Of a stretch of 20,206 nucleotides of DNA, positions 1 to 7,119 are shown piece after piece. The notes under the pieces were generated by a model that ran no database searches, was not told the DNA's origin, and was given only the letters and a program-made list of their open reading frames with translations. A program made the translations under genes and the position numbers. Within the stretch, counting starts at the first letter, position 1, and the number at the start of each line of letters is the position of its first letter. The DNA is taken from NCBI GenBank assembly GCA_031288035.1, contig JAITSG010000013.1, positions 1-20,206 on the forward strand, in the 5' to 3' direction. This DNA comes from Rickettsiales bacterium. Its GTDB lineage: Bacteria > Pseudomonadota > Alphaproteobacteria > Rs-D84 > CACZYB01.

Positions 1-1110
1 ATCCTCGTAATCCGCGAAAGTCTTCCTGACCTGGGCCGCTATGTCGTAATGGCGCCGGCCCACGATCTCGGCCGAGAGCATCTTGGAACTCGACGCCAGC
101 GGATCGAGCGCCGGATACAGCCCCTGCGCCGTCATCTTCCGGGAGAGCACTATGCTCGAGGACAGGTGCGAGAACGTCTCGGCGGTCGAAGGATCGGTGA
201 AATCGTCGGCCGGGACATAGACTGCCTGTATCGACGTTATGGACGCGTTCCTCGTGCTCGCTATGCGCTCCTCGAGCGCGGCTATGTCCTGAGCCAGCGA
301 GGACTGGTACCCGACGCGCGACGGCACGCGACCCATAAGGCCGGCGACTTCGCTGCCCGCCTGAACGAACCGGAATATGTTGTCTATCATCAGCAGGACA
401 TCGCGCCCGAGGTCGTCGCGGAAATATTCCGCCAAGGCAAGCGCGGAAAGCGCGACGCGATAACGCACGCCCGGCGGCTCGTTCATCTGGCCCATGACCA
501 TGGCCGTGTTCCTAAGGACGCCCGCGGCCTTCATCTCGCTAAAGAGCTCCTCGCCCTCGCGAGAGCGCTCGCCCACGCCGCAGAATATCGACACGCCGTT
601 GTAACGGCCGAACATGTTGTGGATTATCTCGTTGATCAGGACCGTCTTGCCGGCGCCCGCGCCGCCGAAAAGCCCCGACTTCCCGCCGCGCTCCAGCGGA
701 CACAGAAGGTCTATGGCCTTTATGCCGGTCATGAAAACCTCGCTCGCCGCCCGGCGCTTCGCGAACGGAAGCGGGCTTGCGTGTATCGACCGGCGGCACT
801 TTACGTTCTTCAGCTCGCCCGCATTGTCTATCGGATTGCCGAGAATGTCCACCATGCGGCCCAGGAGACCGCGCCCTACGGGAAAGGCCAGGGTTTCGCC
901 GCGGTATGCAACCTCGTCCCCGCGCGACATGCCCCGGGCGGACGATATGACCATGCCCCGCACGCGGCGGGAATCGACGTGATCCTCGACCTCGATTATC
1001 CTGCCGTCCATGGTTTCCAGGCATCCGAGTATGGCCGGCAGCCCCTTCTCGAACGACGCCGTGACCACGCCGCCCTCGACCTCCTCTATTTTCCCCCTCA
1101 AGATTCCCAT
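1..1110 (-). CDS. atpD: F1 ATPase beta subunit, alternative (N-ATPase-like) type, 3' part cut by window edge
   Basis: This is the catalytic beta subunit of a membrane ATPase; 370 codons are present and roughly the last 100 residues lie beyond the left edge. The P-loop is GGAGAGKT (149-156; canonical genes have GGAGVGKT), the catalytic GER is at 180-182, QMNEPPG at 208-214, and Walker B (DVLLMIDN) at 237-244. Several stretches differ from the standard proteobacterial subunit and recall N-ATPase beta chains: SIFCGVGERSREGEEL, FSHLSSSIVLSRK and GLYPALDPLASSSKM, where canonical subunits read VFAGVGERTREGNDL and GIYPAVDPLDSTS. It starts its transcription unit with no atpG upstream, which also fits N-ATPase operons, where the beta gene comes first. 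The start is ATG at 1110, with a -10-like TAAAAT 7 nt upstream and no Shine-Dalgarno. ATPase beta identity is certain; the subtype is from remembered family sequences. Confidence 0.93.
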   Translation of the reverse strand, partial: MGILRGKIEEVEGGVVTASFEKGLPAILGCLETMDGRIIEVEDHVDSRRVRGMVISSARGMSRGDEVAYRGETLAFPVGRGLLGRMVDILGNPIDNAGELKNVKCRRSIHASPLPFAKRRAASEVFMTGIKAIDLLCPLERGGKSGLFGGAGAGKTVLINEIIHNMFGRYNGVSIFCGVGERSREGEELFSEMKAAGVLRNTAMVMGQMNEPPGVRYRVALSALALAEYFRDDLGRDVLLMIDNIFRFVQAGSEVAGLMGRVPSRVGYQSSLAQDIAALEERIASTRNASITSIQAVYVPADDFTDPSTAETFSHLSSSIVLSRKMTAQGLYPALDPLASSSKMLSAEIVGRRHYDIAAQVRKTFADYED

Positions 1111-1117
1111 GGGAACG

Positions 1118-1146
1118 ATTTTACACCAAAACGGCTTGAAAAGCAA
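1118..1146 (-). promoter_or_regulatory. Putative atpD promoter giving a leaderless mRNA
   Basis: On the minus strand, TTGCTT (1146-1141) and TAAAAT (1123-1118) are separated by 17 nt. The -10 ends only 7 nt before the ATG, so transcription would begin at or next to the start codon. The -35 is weak (3/6). Confidence 0.45.
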
Positions 1147-1214
1147 ACGATTGAATCCGCGCGCAATAGGGAAAAACTCATGCAGAAAACAAACTCGACG
1201 CCGCTTGCACCCTC

Positions 1215-1367
1215 CGCCGACACATGCAGCGCCGGGGAGTTAGAAGATCATGCTAGTGGGATGACCCCGCGGCCTTTAGGAAGAACCTTGAACATACGCC
1301 GAGGGCTCCCCGACGGGAGCTTCCACTAGCTATGGGTTCTCTAAAGACCCTGCGCCGAATTTGGCAC
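1215..1367 (-). ncRNA. Structured small RNA candidate (possibly 6S-like)
   Basis: There is no credible coding frame between pth and atpD, but the DNA is strongly structured. Read on the minus strand, a long interrupted stem closes the element: GCGC plus GGG pairs with CCC plus GCGC, then TTAG with CTAA, CAT with ATG, and a perfect 8-bp helix GCTAGTGG/CCACTAGC (1330-1323 with 1259-1252). Inside are two hairpins: GCTCCC-GTCG-GGGAGC, and a larger one closed by CCC..CGGC/GCCG..GGG. A near-consensus promoter lies just upstream on the same strand. Size (about 150 nt) and the long closing stem with an internal open region recall 6S RNA, and the words GTTCAAGG and GCCGCGG also occur in E. coli 6S, but in a different relative place, so the family is unproven. 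Ends are estimates. Confidence 0.5.
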
Positions 1368-1373
1368 GAAATC

Positions 1374-1402
1374 ATGATAGCCGGACTTTCCGAAAATGTA
1401 AA
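1374..1402 (-). promoter_or_regulatory. Promoter of the small RNA
   Basis: TTTACA (1402-1397) and TATCAT (1379-1374) are spaced exactly 17 nt on the minus strand; both match sigma70 consensus at 5/6. It begins immediately after the pth stop codon and predicts a start near 1367. Confidence 0.65.
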
Positions 1403-1427
1403 GCTCTAAACGAAAAGCCCGGCTATC
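1376..1427. repeat. 17-bp inverted repeat overlapping pth 3' end and the small-RNA promoter
   Basis: Arms 1376-1392 and 1411-1427 can pair over 17 positions with two G-T wobbles, leaving an 18-nt loop. One arm encodes the last residues of Pth; the other contains most of the -10 and spacer of the small-RNA promoter, and the -35 lies in the loop. There is no T-tract on either side, so it is not a standard terminator. Confidence 0.7.
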
Positions 1428-1906
1428 AGGCCGATCGCATCGTCGACGAGCTTCCTTTCGTCCGCGGAGAATTTCGCGAGCACGTAATCCGAAACCTCGC
1501 CCGGGAAACCGGTCCCGCGCGGATGCGATATGCCTATCCTCACGCGACGGTAGGAGCTTCCCACCGCCTCGTCTATGCTCCTGAGCCCGTTGTGCCCGGC
1601 GTTCCCCCCGCCCGTCTTCTCCCGATACGATCCGACCGGAAGGTCAAGGTCGTCGTGCAGGACTATCATCTCGTCCGGCTTGTAAAACGACACGGCGGCG
1701 AGGACGGCCCGCCCGGACAGGTTCATGAACGTCTGGGGCTTTACCAAAACGCAGTCCCCCTTCTTCGAGTAAAGATAGCTTCCGCGCGCTTTCCAGCCGG
1801 GAAAGCCGCCGGCCTCGCGCACGGCCTCTGCGGCCATGAATCCGGCGTTGTGCCGGGTGCCAGAATATTCGGGCCCGGGATTGCCGAGGCCCACTATCAT
1901 CCTCAC
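1406..1906 (-). CDS. pth: Peptidyl-tRNA hydrolase, C-terminally short
   Basis: Pth cleaves peptidyl-tRNA released by stalled ribosomes and recycles the tRNA in the cytoplasm. The GTG start gives (M)RMIVGLGNPG, which aligns with the family N-terminus; ATG at 1900 is the alternative. Visible active-site residues are His19 (TRHNAGF), Asn62 (FMNLSG), Asp86 (LHDDLDLP) and Asn106 (GGGNAGHNGLRS). It has 166 residues against about 185-195 usually: it stops after AIGLIAGLFV and lacks the usual final helix with its A-x-N-x-x-H ending. The GTG overlaps the lnt stop (GTGA), so translation is probably coupled. It is the last gene of the glyS-mlaD-ybeY-lnt-pth operon. Its 3' end forms one arm of the inverted repeat that carries the next promoter. 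Confidence 0.95.
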   Translation of the reverse strand: MRMIVGLGNPGPEYSGTRHNAGFMAAEAVREAGGFPGWKARGSYLYSKKGDCVLVKPQTFMNLSGRAVLAAVSFYKPDEMIVLHDDLDLPVGSYREKTGGGNAGHNGLRSIDEAVGSSYRRVRIGISHPRGTGFPGEVSDYVLAKFSADERKLVDDAIGLIAGLFV

Positions 1907-3384
1907 TGGCCCTTCCTCCCCTTCCTGCCCGCGAATACAAGGACAATCGCGACGAACACCAAGACCGGCAGGTTCCCGGTCCACGAAAACAGCGGGCGCA
2001 AAACGCGCCTGGGCATGAATCCATCCATCACGCCGTCGCCGAAAAGCCGCTTCCTGTACTCGCCAAGCGGCGAAATTATGCCGCTTACCCCCGTATTGGA
2101 CACGCGCAGTACCGGCATGCCCTCCTCTATCGCGCGGAAACGGGCCATCTCGGCTATCTGAAGCTTGCCCTGCCTGGATATCCACATGTCGTTGCCGGTG
2201 TTGACCATGAAATCGACGTCCTGCGGCAGCCGCAACCCCGGGAATATTATCTCGAAGCATATAAGGGGGACGAACCGCATCCCCATTACGGACATGACCG
2301 TCTGCTCGGTCCCGGCGGAAAAGTCCACGGTGCCCTCGGTAAACTTGCTTATCCCCGGAATGAGGGGCGGCACATACTCGCCGAACGGAACGAGCCTTAT
2401 CTTGTCGTATATCTGGAGCCGCCCGTCCGTGGTCAGAAGGCCCATCGAATTGCGAAGAAGTATGGCGCCGTCCTCCCCGACGTCCCGGCGGTCGAAGGTC
2501 AGAAGGGCGTTGGCGCCCAGAGCCCCGATTATCGTTTTGGCGGCCTCCTTGTCGTTCGATATGTCGTACCTGAGCCCGGATTCCGGCCACACGATAAGAC
2601 CTATCGGACGGAATATCGGAATTCGCGAATACTTCAGATACGTATCGAGCTTGGAATCCGGGTTCCGGTCCCATGAATTGTCGATGCTCACCCCGCGGAC
2701 GAACAGATACGAATCCCCGACGTCCCCGTACATGTACAGCCGCCCGGCGCCGAACAGCAAAACGAATACGGCGAGGCCGGCGCGCGCGCGCCTCCACTCC
2801 TTGCTCCAGGTCAGAAGGAACGCCGTAATGAAGGCCAGCCCGAACGTGCCGACCAGCGCCAGGGCTTGGAGCACGACGGAGTTCTGCCAGATGTGCGCCA
2901 CAGTGCTCCACGGGAATCCGGTGAATATCCACGACTTTATCCACTCGCCGAGGACCACGGCCGCGGAAAACGCGGCAAGCCCCCTCTTGTACGCGAAAAG
3001 CGACGCAAGCCCTATGGTGCCGCCGGAAAAGCATATCACGAACACGGCGTGTACCACGGGCGCGACCCACCCGAACGTAGTCCATTCGAACGGCGTCTCT
3101 ATCCAATGGAAGGAAACAAAGTACGCGAGGGCGCACATGGCCCAGACCTGCAGGCCCGCCCTTATCCTGGTCGACGCAGACTGAAGCACGTAGAACTGCG
3201 CCGACAGATAAAGCGAGAACGGGACCCAGCTCCACCAGTACGGTATGAATCCCACGCCGCCCAGAAGCCCGAACACGACCAGCGCCGACACGCGCACGGC
3301 CTTCGGAAACCTGCCGCCAACCGCTTGGCAGCCGCGGGCGAACTTTTCAAATCCGCCCATTAGCCTATTCATACGGGTTTTCAA
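1903..3384 (-). CDS. lnt: Apolipoprotein N-acyltransferase
   Basis: Lnt adds the third acyl chain to the N-terminal cysteine of lipoproteins at the inner membrane. The 493 residues begin with several hydrophobic segments (about 32-215), followed by a nitrilase-type domain. The catalytic triad is visible: Glu268 (VWPES), Lys328 (YDKIRLVPFGEYVP) and Cys376 (PLICFEIIFPG). A last hydrophobic segment follows near 465-485. I took the TTG at 3384 because AAGGGAG lies 7 nt upstream; ATG at 3372 is an alternative. Either way the gene overlaps the end of ybeY, and its stop overlaps the pth start, so it is internal to the operon. Next to the Mla component MlaD it makes this operon partly an envelope operon. 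Confidence 0.95.
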   Translation of the reverse strand: MKTRMNRLMGGFEKFARGCQAVGGRFPKAVRVSALVVFGLLGGVGFIPYWWSWVPFSLYLSAQFYVLQSASTRIRAGLQVWAMCALAYFVSFHWIETPFEWTTFGWVAPVVHAVFVICFSGGTIGLASLFAYKRGLAAFSAAVVLGEWIKSWIFTGFPWSTVAHIWQNSVVLQALALVGTFGLAFITAFLLTWSKEWRRARAGLAVFVLLFGAGRLYMYGDVGDSYLFVRGVSIDNSWDRNPDSKLDTYLKYSRIPIFRPIGLIVWPESGLRYDISNDKEAAKTIIGALGANALLTFDRRDVGEDGAILLRNSMGLLTTDGRLQIYDKIRLVPFGEYVPPLIPGISKFTEGTVDFSAGTEQTVMSVMGMRFVPLICFEIIFPGLRLPQDVDFMVNTGNDMWISRQGKLQIAEMARFRAIEEGMPVLRVSNTGVSGIISPLGEYRKRLFGDGVMDGFMPRRVLRPLFSWTGNLPVLVFVAIVLVFAGRKGRKGQ

Positions 3385-3811
3385 TTTCCATCTCCCTTAA
3401 CACCATCACCTCTATCCCCTCCATCTCCCTCGCGGCCTTGCCGTCCATGTGGTCGTAGCCGAGAAGGTGCAGCACGCCGTGCGCGCACAGGTGCGCCAGA
3501 TGCGCCGTGAAATCGCCCGGCGCGTCCCTTCGCACCGCGTCGAACGAAACCGCGACGTCGCCGGGCAGCATCGCATCGCCCGTCTCGAACGACAGGACGT
3601 CCGCCGGCTTGTCCATGCCGCGGAATTTCCTGTTGAGCCTCTCAAGCTCGGCGTCGTTCGCGAGAAGAACGCTTATGCGCGCGCCGCAATCCAGCGCGCC
3701 CGGCAGGACGCGGGAAAGCGCGCGCACGACGCGACGGACCGTTGTCCGCGGGCTCGGCCTAACCGAGTTCCACCGGCCGTCCGCGACGGCAAAGCATACC
3801 TTCGCGCTCAT
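3365..3811 (-). CDS. ybeY: Endoribonuclease YbeY (rRNA maturation factor)
   Basis: YbeY is a zinc-dependent RNase that acts in 16S rRNA 3'-end maturation and ribosome quality control. The 148-residue protein carries the diagnostic zinc motif H111-GVL-H115-LLGYD-H121, preceded by the conserved NRKFRGMDKPADVLSF segment (60-75). The length is normal for the family. The ATG shares ATGA with the mlaD stop codon, so coupled translation is likely. Its 3' end overlaps the start of lnt; ybeY-lnt adjacency is common in proteobacteria. Confidence 0.96.
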   Translation of the reverse strand: MSAKVCFAVADGRWNSVRPSPRTTVRRVVRALSRVLPGALDCGARISVLLANDAELERLNRKFRGMDKPADVLSFETGDAMLPGDVAVSFDAVRRDAPGDFTAHLAHLCAHGVLHLLGYDHMDGKAAREMEGIEVMVLREMEIENPYE

Positions 3812-4242
3812 TCCCTCTTTCCGTTCCCGGCGAACTTGTCGACGCCTATGCCTATCATCTTGTTTATGTCTATCGCGTTTTGCGCGTATTCAAACGAGCC
3901 GCCGTCGGTCATGAAGTCCGCGCTGGATCCGGGGATGACCGAGGCGTATTTCGCGCCCATCAGCCCGTCGCTCAAGATAGCAAGCGCAGAATCCTCCGGT
4001 ATCCTTATAGAACCGTCGATGGACATGACCACGCGGACGGAATAGTCGGACTTCAGCTCGAGCGCGGCCACAGTCCCTATGCCTATGCCGGACAGGCGGA
4101 CGGCCGCGCCCTTCTTCAGGTCGCCTATGTCCCTCACCGTCGCGACCAACGTATAGGATCCGGAGCGGCGCGCTGGAAACGCCAGGACGGCCAGCAGGAC
4201 TAGAATAACGAACGAAAATGCGTATGCGGCGGCCCGGCTCAT
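3808..4242 (-). CDS. mlaD: MlaD-like MCE-domain lipid-transport protein
   Basis: MlaD is the substrate-binding MCE subunit of the Mla phospholipid ABC transporter, anchored in the inner membrane and facing the periplasm. One N-terminal membrane helix (about 3-25, SRAAAYAFSFVILVLLAVLAF) is followed by an MCE domain: YTLVATVRDIGDLKKGAAVRL, then GIGIGTV, and later GLMGAKYASVIPG, the usual MCE end motif. It has 144 residues, at the short end of the family. The ATG follows the glyS stop by one nucleotide and uses AGGAAG inside the glyS end as ribosome binding site. Its partners mlaE and mlaF are more than 12 kb away on the other strand, and no mlaC or mlaB is seen in the window. Confidence 0.9.
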   Translation of the reverse strand: MSRAAAYAFSFVILVLLAVLAFPARRSGSYTLVATVRDIGDLKKGAAVRLSGIGIGTVAALELKSDYSVRVVMSIDGSIRIPEDSALAILSDGLMGAKYASVIPGSSADFMTDGGSFEYAQNAIDINKMIGIGVDKFAGNGKRE

Positions 4243-4243
4243 G

Positions 4244-5614
4244 TCACTTCCTGAAATAGTCGCTCGCATAGTTCACAAGCTCGGCTATAGGCAGCCGGAT
4301 CTGGGCCATGGAATCGCGATCGCGTATCGTCACGGATTCCGGATGCTTCTCCAGCGTCTCGAAATCTATGGTCACGCACAGCGGAGTCCCGATCTCGTCG
4401 TGCTTGCGATAGCTCTTGCCCACATTGCCGCCGCTTTCCAACACGACCCTGCCTATCCCCAGAGCGCGCAGGAGCGACAGCACCTCCGCGGCCTTGGCCA
4501 CGATAATGGAGTTGTTGCGGGCCAGCGGCACCACGGCGACCTTCACGGGCGCCAGATGTTGCCTCAGGCGCAGGACTATGCGCACGCTCCCGTCTTGAAG
4601 CTTTTCCTCGCCGTAGGCCTCCACAAGCAAGGCTATCACGCCGCGGTCGACGCCGGCCGAGGGCTCCACGACGTACGGGACGTAGCTTTCCTTGGTGAAC
4701 GGATCGGTATAGACGAAGCGCGTGTCCGAATCCTTGTTCGGGCGCACCTTCGCCAGCAGGCCCAGATCGCCGTTGTCCCTGGAATGCGAGCCGAGGTCAT
4801 AGTCCGTGCGGCTCGCCACCCCCTCCAGCTCGTCCCAGCCGTGCGGAAACCTGTAATATATGTCTGCCGTCGCGTCGGCATAGAGCGCGAGCTCCTCGGG
4901 CTTCTGGAACTCGACGCTGATATTGTCCTTGGAAAGCCCCTGGGCGTGCCACCACGCCAGCCGGCTTTCGACCCAGTACTTGTGCCACTGCTCCTGATCC
5001 CCAGGCTTTACGAAGAACTCGAGCTCCATCTGCTCGAACTCGCGCACGCGGAAGACGAAGTTCTTGGGCGTTATCTCGTTGCGGAAGGCCTTGCCTATCT
5101 GGGCTATGCCGAACGGTATCTTGCGCGAGGTCGAATCGAGTACGTTCCTGAAGTTGACGAATATGCCCTGGGCGGTTTCGGGACGCAGGTACGCGAACGA
5201 TCCCTCGTCCACGACCGGGCCTACGTTCACGCGCATCATGAGGTTGAAGTCCCTCGGCTCGGTAAGATCCGTCGAACCGCAAAAATCGCACACGCCCGGC
5301 TTGGCCAGCTTGTCCGCGCGCATCCTCTGCTTACATGTCCTGCAGTCGACGAGAGGATCGGAAAACGCGTCCTCGTGCCCGGAATGGCGGTATATCAGCT
5401 GGTGCCCGAGTATCGCGGAGTCGAGCCCCTCCACGTCGTCGCGGTCGTACACCATCGACTTCCACCACGCCGCCTTCAGGTTGTTCTTGAGCTCGACGCC
5501 GAGCGGGCCGTAGTCGTACGTGCCCTTGAGCCCGCCGTATATACCGCTCGCCGGATATATGAATCCCCGGCGCTTGCAAAGAGAAACCAATTCATCCATA
5601 TTTTTCACAGCCAT
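4244..5614 (-). CDS. glyS: Glycyl-tRNA synthetase, single-chain (alpha2) type
   Basis: The enzyme charges tRNA-Gly with glycine in the cytoplasm. The 456-residue protein is the homodimeric class II type: GGLKGTYDYGPLGVELKNN (27-45), a Cys4 site (C91, C94, C109, C112), RPETAQGIFVNF (144-155), motif 2 FRNEITP (177-183), motif 3 EPSAGVDRGVIALL, and a C-terminal anticodon-binding domain. Most proteobacteria use the unrelated alpha2-beta2 GlyQ/GlyS enzyme, so this type is unusual here. ATG 5614 was chosen because AAGGAG lies 6 nt upstream, after a 17-nt-spaced promoter; a further 15 codons could be read upstream but would overlap the promoter. It is the first gene of the operon. Confidence 0.96.
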   Translation of the reverse strand: MAVKNMDELVSLCKRRGFIYPASGIYGGLKGTYDYGPLGVELKNNLKAAWWKSMVYDRDDVEGLDSAILGHQLIYRHSGHEDAFSDPLVDCRTCKQRMRADKLAKPGVCDFCGSTDLTEPRDFNLMMRVNVGPVVDEGSFAYLRPETAQGIFVNFRNVLDSTSRKIPFGIAQIGKAFRNEITPKNFVFRVREFEQMELEFFVKPGDQEQWHKYWVESRLAWWHAQGLSKDNISVEFQKPEELALYADATADIYYRFPHGWDELEGVASRTDYDLGSHSRDNGDLGLLAKVRPNKDSDTRFVYTDPFTKESYVPYVVEPSAGVDRGVIALLVEAYGEEKLQDGSVRIVLRLRQHLAPVKVAVVPLARNNSIIVAKAAEVLSLLRALGIGRVVLESGGNVGKSYRKHDEIGTPLCVTIDFETLEKHPESVTIRDRDSMAQIRLPIAELVNYASDYFRK

Positions 5615-5637
5615 GCACAACTCCTTGTTATGCGGCG

Positions 5638-5666
5638 ATAATACCCATGGCCCGGGCATAAATCAA
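5638..5666 (-). promoter_or_regulatory. glyS operon promoter
   Basis: TTGATT (5666-5661) and TATTAT (5643-5638) are 17 nt apart on the minus strand, leaving a short leader with an AAGGAG ribosome binding site before the ATG at 5614. Confidence 0.6.
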
Positions 5667-5681
5667 GGGGAATTTCCCCAC

Positions 5682-5709
5682 TTGCGCTTGCGAAATTCCG
5701 TGCTATCAT
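5682..5709 (+). promoter_or_regulatory. Putative promoter of the zinc-ribbon/rluD operon, leaderless
   Basis: TTGCGC (5682-5687), a 16-nt spacer and TATCAT (5704-5709). The ATG follows 7 nt after the -10 and no Shine-Dalgarno is present. Confidence 0.45.
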
Positions 5710-5716
5710 ATCGGGC

Positions 5717-6403
5717 ATGATAATAAGCTGCCCCAAATGCAAGACCGAATTCGAAGTGGAGGATGGGGTGTTCTCGGCCGGGGACGTCCGATTCCAGTGC
5801 TCGGAGTGCGGATTCTCGTGGCTGGAGCCCAAAAGGCTGCCCAAGCTTCCGGCAGAAAGGCTCGAAAAGGCAAAGCTTATGAAAAGCCTCGGAATACGGG
5901 CCGCCGGCACGCGGCCGAGGGCCGGGGCCGGATGGGGCCTGGCGCGCGCAGTCCTCAACCTCAAAAACGCCGCGTTCTTCACGGTCGGGGCCGCATTCGT
6001 CCTGGTTTTTTCGCTCCTGGCCCGCCTGGCGATAGAACGCGCCCCGGCGGCGGACGACGCAAAACGGGCCGCCATGCTTTCCATGGCGCAAAAAGAATCC
6101 GCGGGCTCGGACGCGCTGGAGATAGAGGTGGTGCGCCCGCTCGAATCCGAAGTGCAGGGAAGCGACATATACGTCATGCTAAAGGGCTTCGTCCACAACT
6201 CCACGAACCGCACGCTTCCTGTGCCGAAGCTCGTCGTGCGCCTCCTGAACCGCCAGGGACGGATACTGCAGGAGCAGGAAAGGGAGATAGAGGCGCGCGA
6301 GCTTGGGCCCGGCCAGGACGCCGACTTCGCGTTCAGGATATACATGTTCTCGGACCAGATATACCAGTTCCGGGTGGATTTCGCCGCGGAGGGGAAAATA
6401 TGA
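5717..6403 (+). CDS. Zinc-ribbon membrane protein (MJ0042-type finger, DUF3426-like)
   Basis: The N-terminus is a short zinc ribbon, CPKC (C5, C8) and CSEC (C28, C31), of the kind seen in alphaproteobacterial MJ0042-type proteins. A basic, Ala/Gly-rich linker leads to one membrane helix (about 86-106). The outer part (about 125-225) resembles DUF3426: VHNSTNRTLPVPKLVVRLLN followed by LGPGQDADFAFRI. The topology would place the finger in the cytoplasm and the beta-rich domain in the periplasm. No molecular function is known to me. It is the first gene of a three-gene operon, and its stop overlaps the next ATG (ATGA). All 11 isoleucines use ATA. Confidence 0.85.
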   Translation: MIISCPKCKTEFEVEDGVFSAGDVRFQCSECGFSWLEPKRLPKLPAERLEKAKLMKSLGIRAAGTRPRAGAGWGLARAVLNLKNAAFFTVGAAFVLVFSLLARLAIERAPAADDAKRAAMLSMAQKESAGSDALEIEVVRPLESEVQGSDIYVMLKGFVHNSTNRTLPVPKLVVRLLNRQGRILQEQEREIEARELGPGQDADFAFRIYMFSDQIYQFRVDFAAEGKI

Positions 6404-7119
6404 GGCGCGCCGCCGCATTGCTCTTAATGCTCGCGACCGCCCGGCCGGCGCTCGCCCTGTGGGCAAAGCAGTTCGGCGTGTCCGACATGCAATACAGGGT
6501 ATGGGTGGAAAGCGGCGACAAACACAACACCACCTACGGCTTCTACCTGACCTCGTTCCCGTGCTACGCCCAGAACAGCTCGGAATACTTCAAAACCCAG
6601 ACGGGCGGCAACATACTCACACTATATTGCCTCGCCCCGCCGGAAAACATAACCCTCGGGTACGTGACGCGCCCCAACGGCGCATTCGTGCCGAAGAACG
6701 CGAAGCTCGACGGATACATGGTCTGCCCGGTTTCGATAGCCGGCCTCGGAAAAGGCGACGTGAAGCCGCGGCTCGCCGTCAACATAGACAAATGCCCGAG
6801 GAAAAGCATAAAAGGCTCGGAGAACCAGAGCCTTATAAAAACCGGCGCGAAGTTCGAGGGCAAGACAGTGGGCGAGGCCATGTCGCCGCAGGAAAACGAC
6901 AAGGCCAAGACGACCGCGCAGCCGGCACAGGCTCCGGCCGCTCCCGCCGCCCGCCCGCAGGAACCGGCGGATGGCGCCGCCCCGGCCCGCAGACCCGCCG
7001 AATCGTACGACGACCCCGGATATCAGGCGGAAGACGAGCGGCACGGCCAGCCGGACGACATAGAGCCGGAGGACCTGGAGTACGACTTCGAAACCGAAAG
7101 CCTCGACACGGAATACTGA
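6400..7119 (+). CDS. Secreted or periplasmic protein of unknown function with acidic Pro/Ala-rich tail
   Basis: I do not recognise a family. A signal peptide is clear (RR, hydrophobic core LLLMLAT, ARPALA before the likely cleavage at about residue 19). The mature N-terminal domain (about 20-150) is rich in Tyr, Asn and Thr and has four cysteines that could form disulfides (in SFPCYA, LYCLAPP, YMVCPVS and DKCPRK). The last 75 residues or so are low complexity: Ala/Pro/Gln-rich, then strongly acidic (DDIEPEDLEYDFETESLDTEY region). It is translationally coupled at both ends, sharing ATGA with the zinc-ribbon gene and TGATG with the rluD gene. All 7 isoleucines use ATA. Confidence 0.85.
   Translation: MRRAAALLLMLATARPALALWAKQFGVSDMQYRVWVESGDKHNTTYGFYLTSFPCYAQNSSEYFKTQTGGNILTLYCLAPPENITLGYVTRPNGAFVPKNAKLDGYMVCPVSIAGLGKGDVKPRLAVNIDKCPRKSIKGSENQSLIKTGAKFEGKTVGEAMSPQENDKAKTTAQPAQAPAAPAARPQEPADGAAPARRPAESYDDPGYQAEDERHGQPDDIEPEDLEYDFETESLDTEY

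Noticed and set aside
49..1329. Long open frames on the plus strand opposite atpD, and similar long frames opposite nrdD, glyS and others
   Set aside because: They are by-products of GC-rich third positions: arginine- and histidine-rich translations without family motifs, lying over genes with clear catalytic motifs on the other strand.
5615..5659. Fifteen-codon N-terminal extension of GlyRS
   Set aside because: It would overlap the TTGATT/TATTAT promoter and ignores the AAGGAG in front of ATG 5614.
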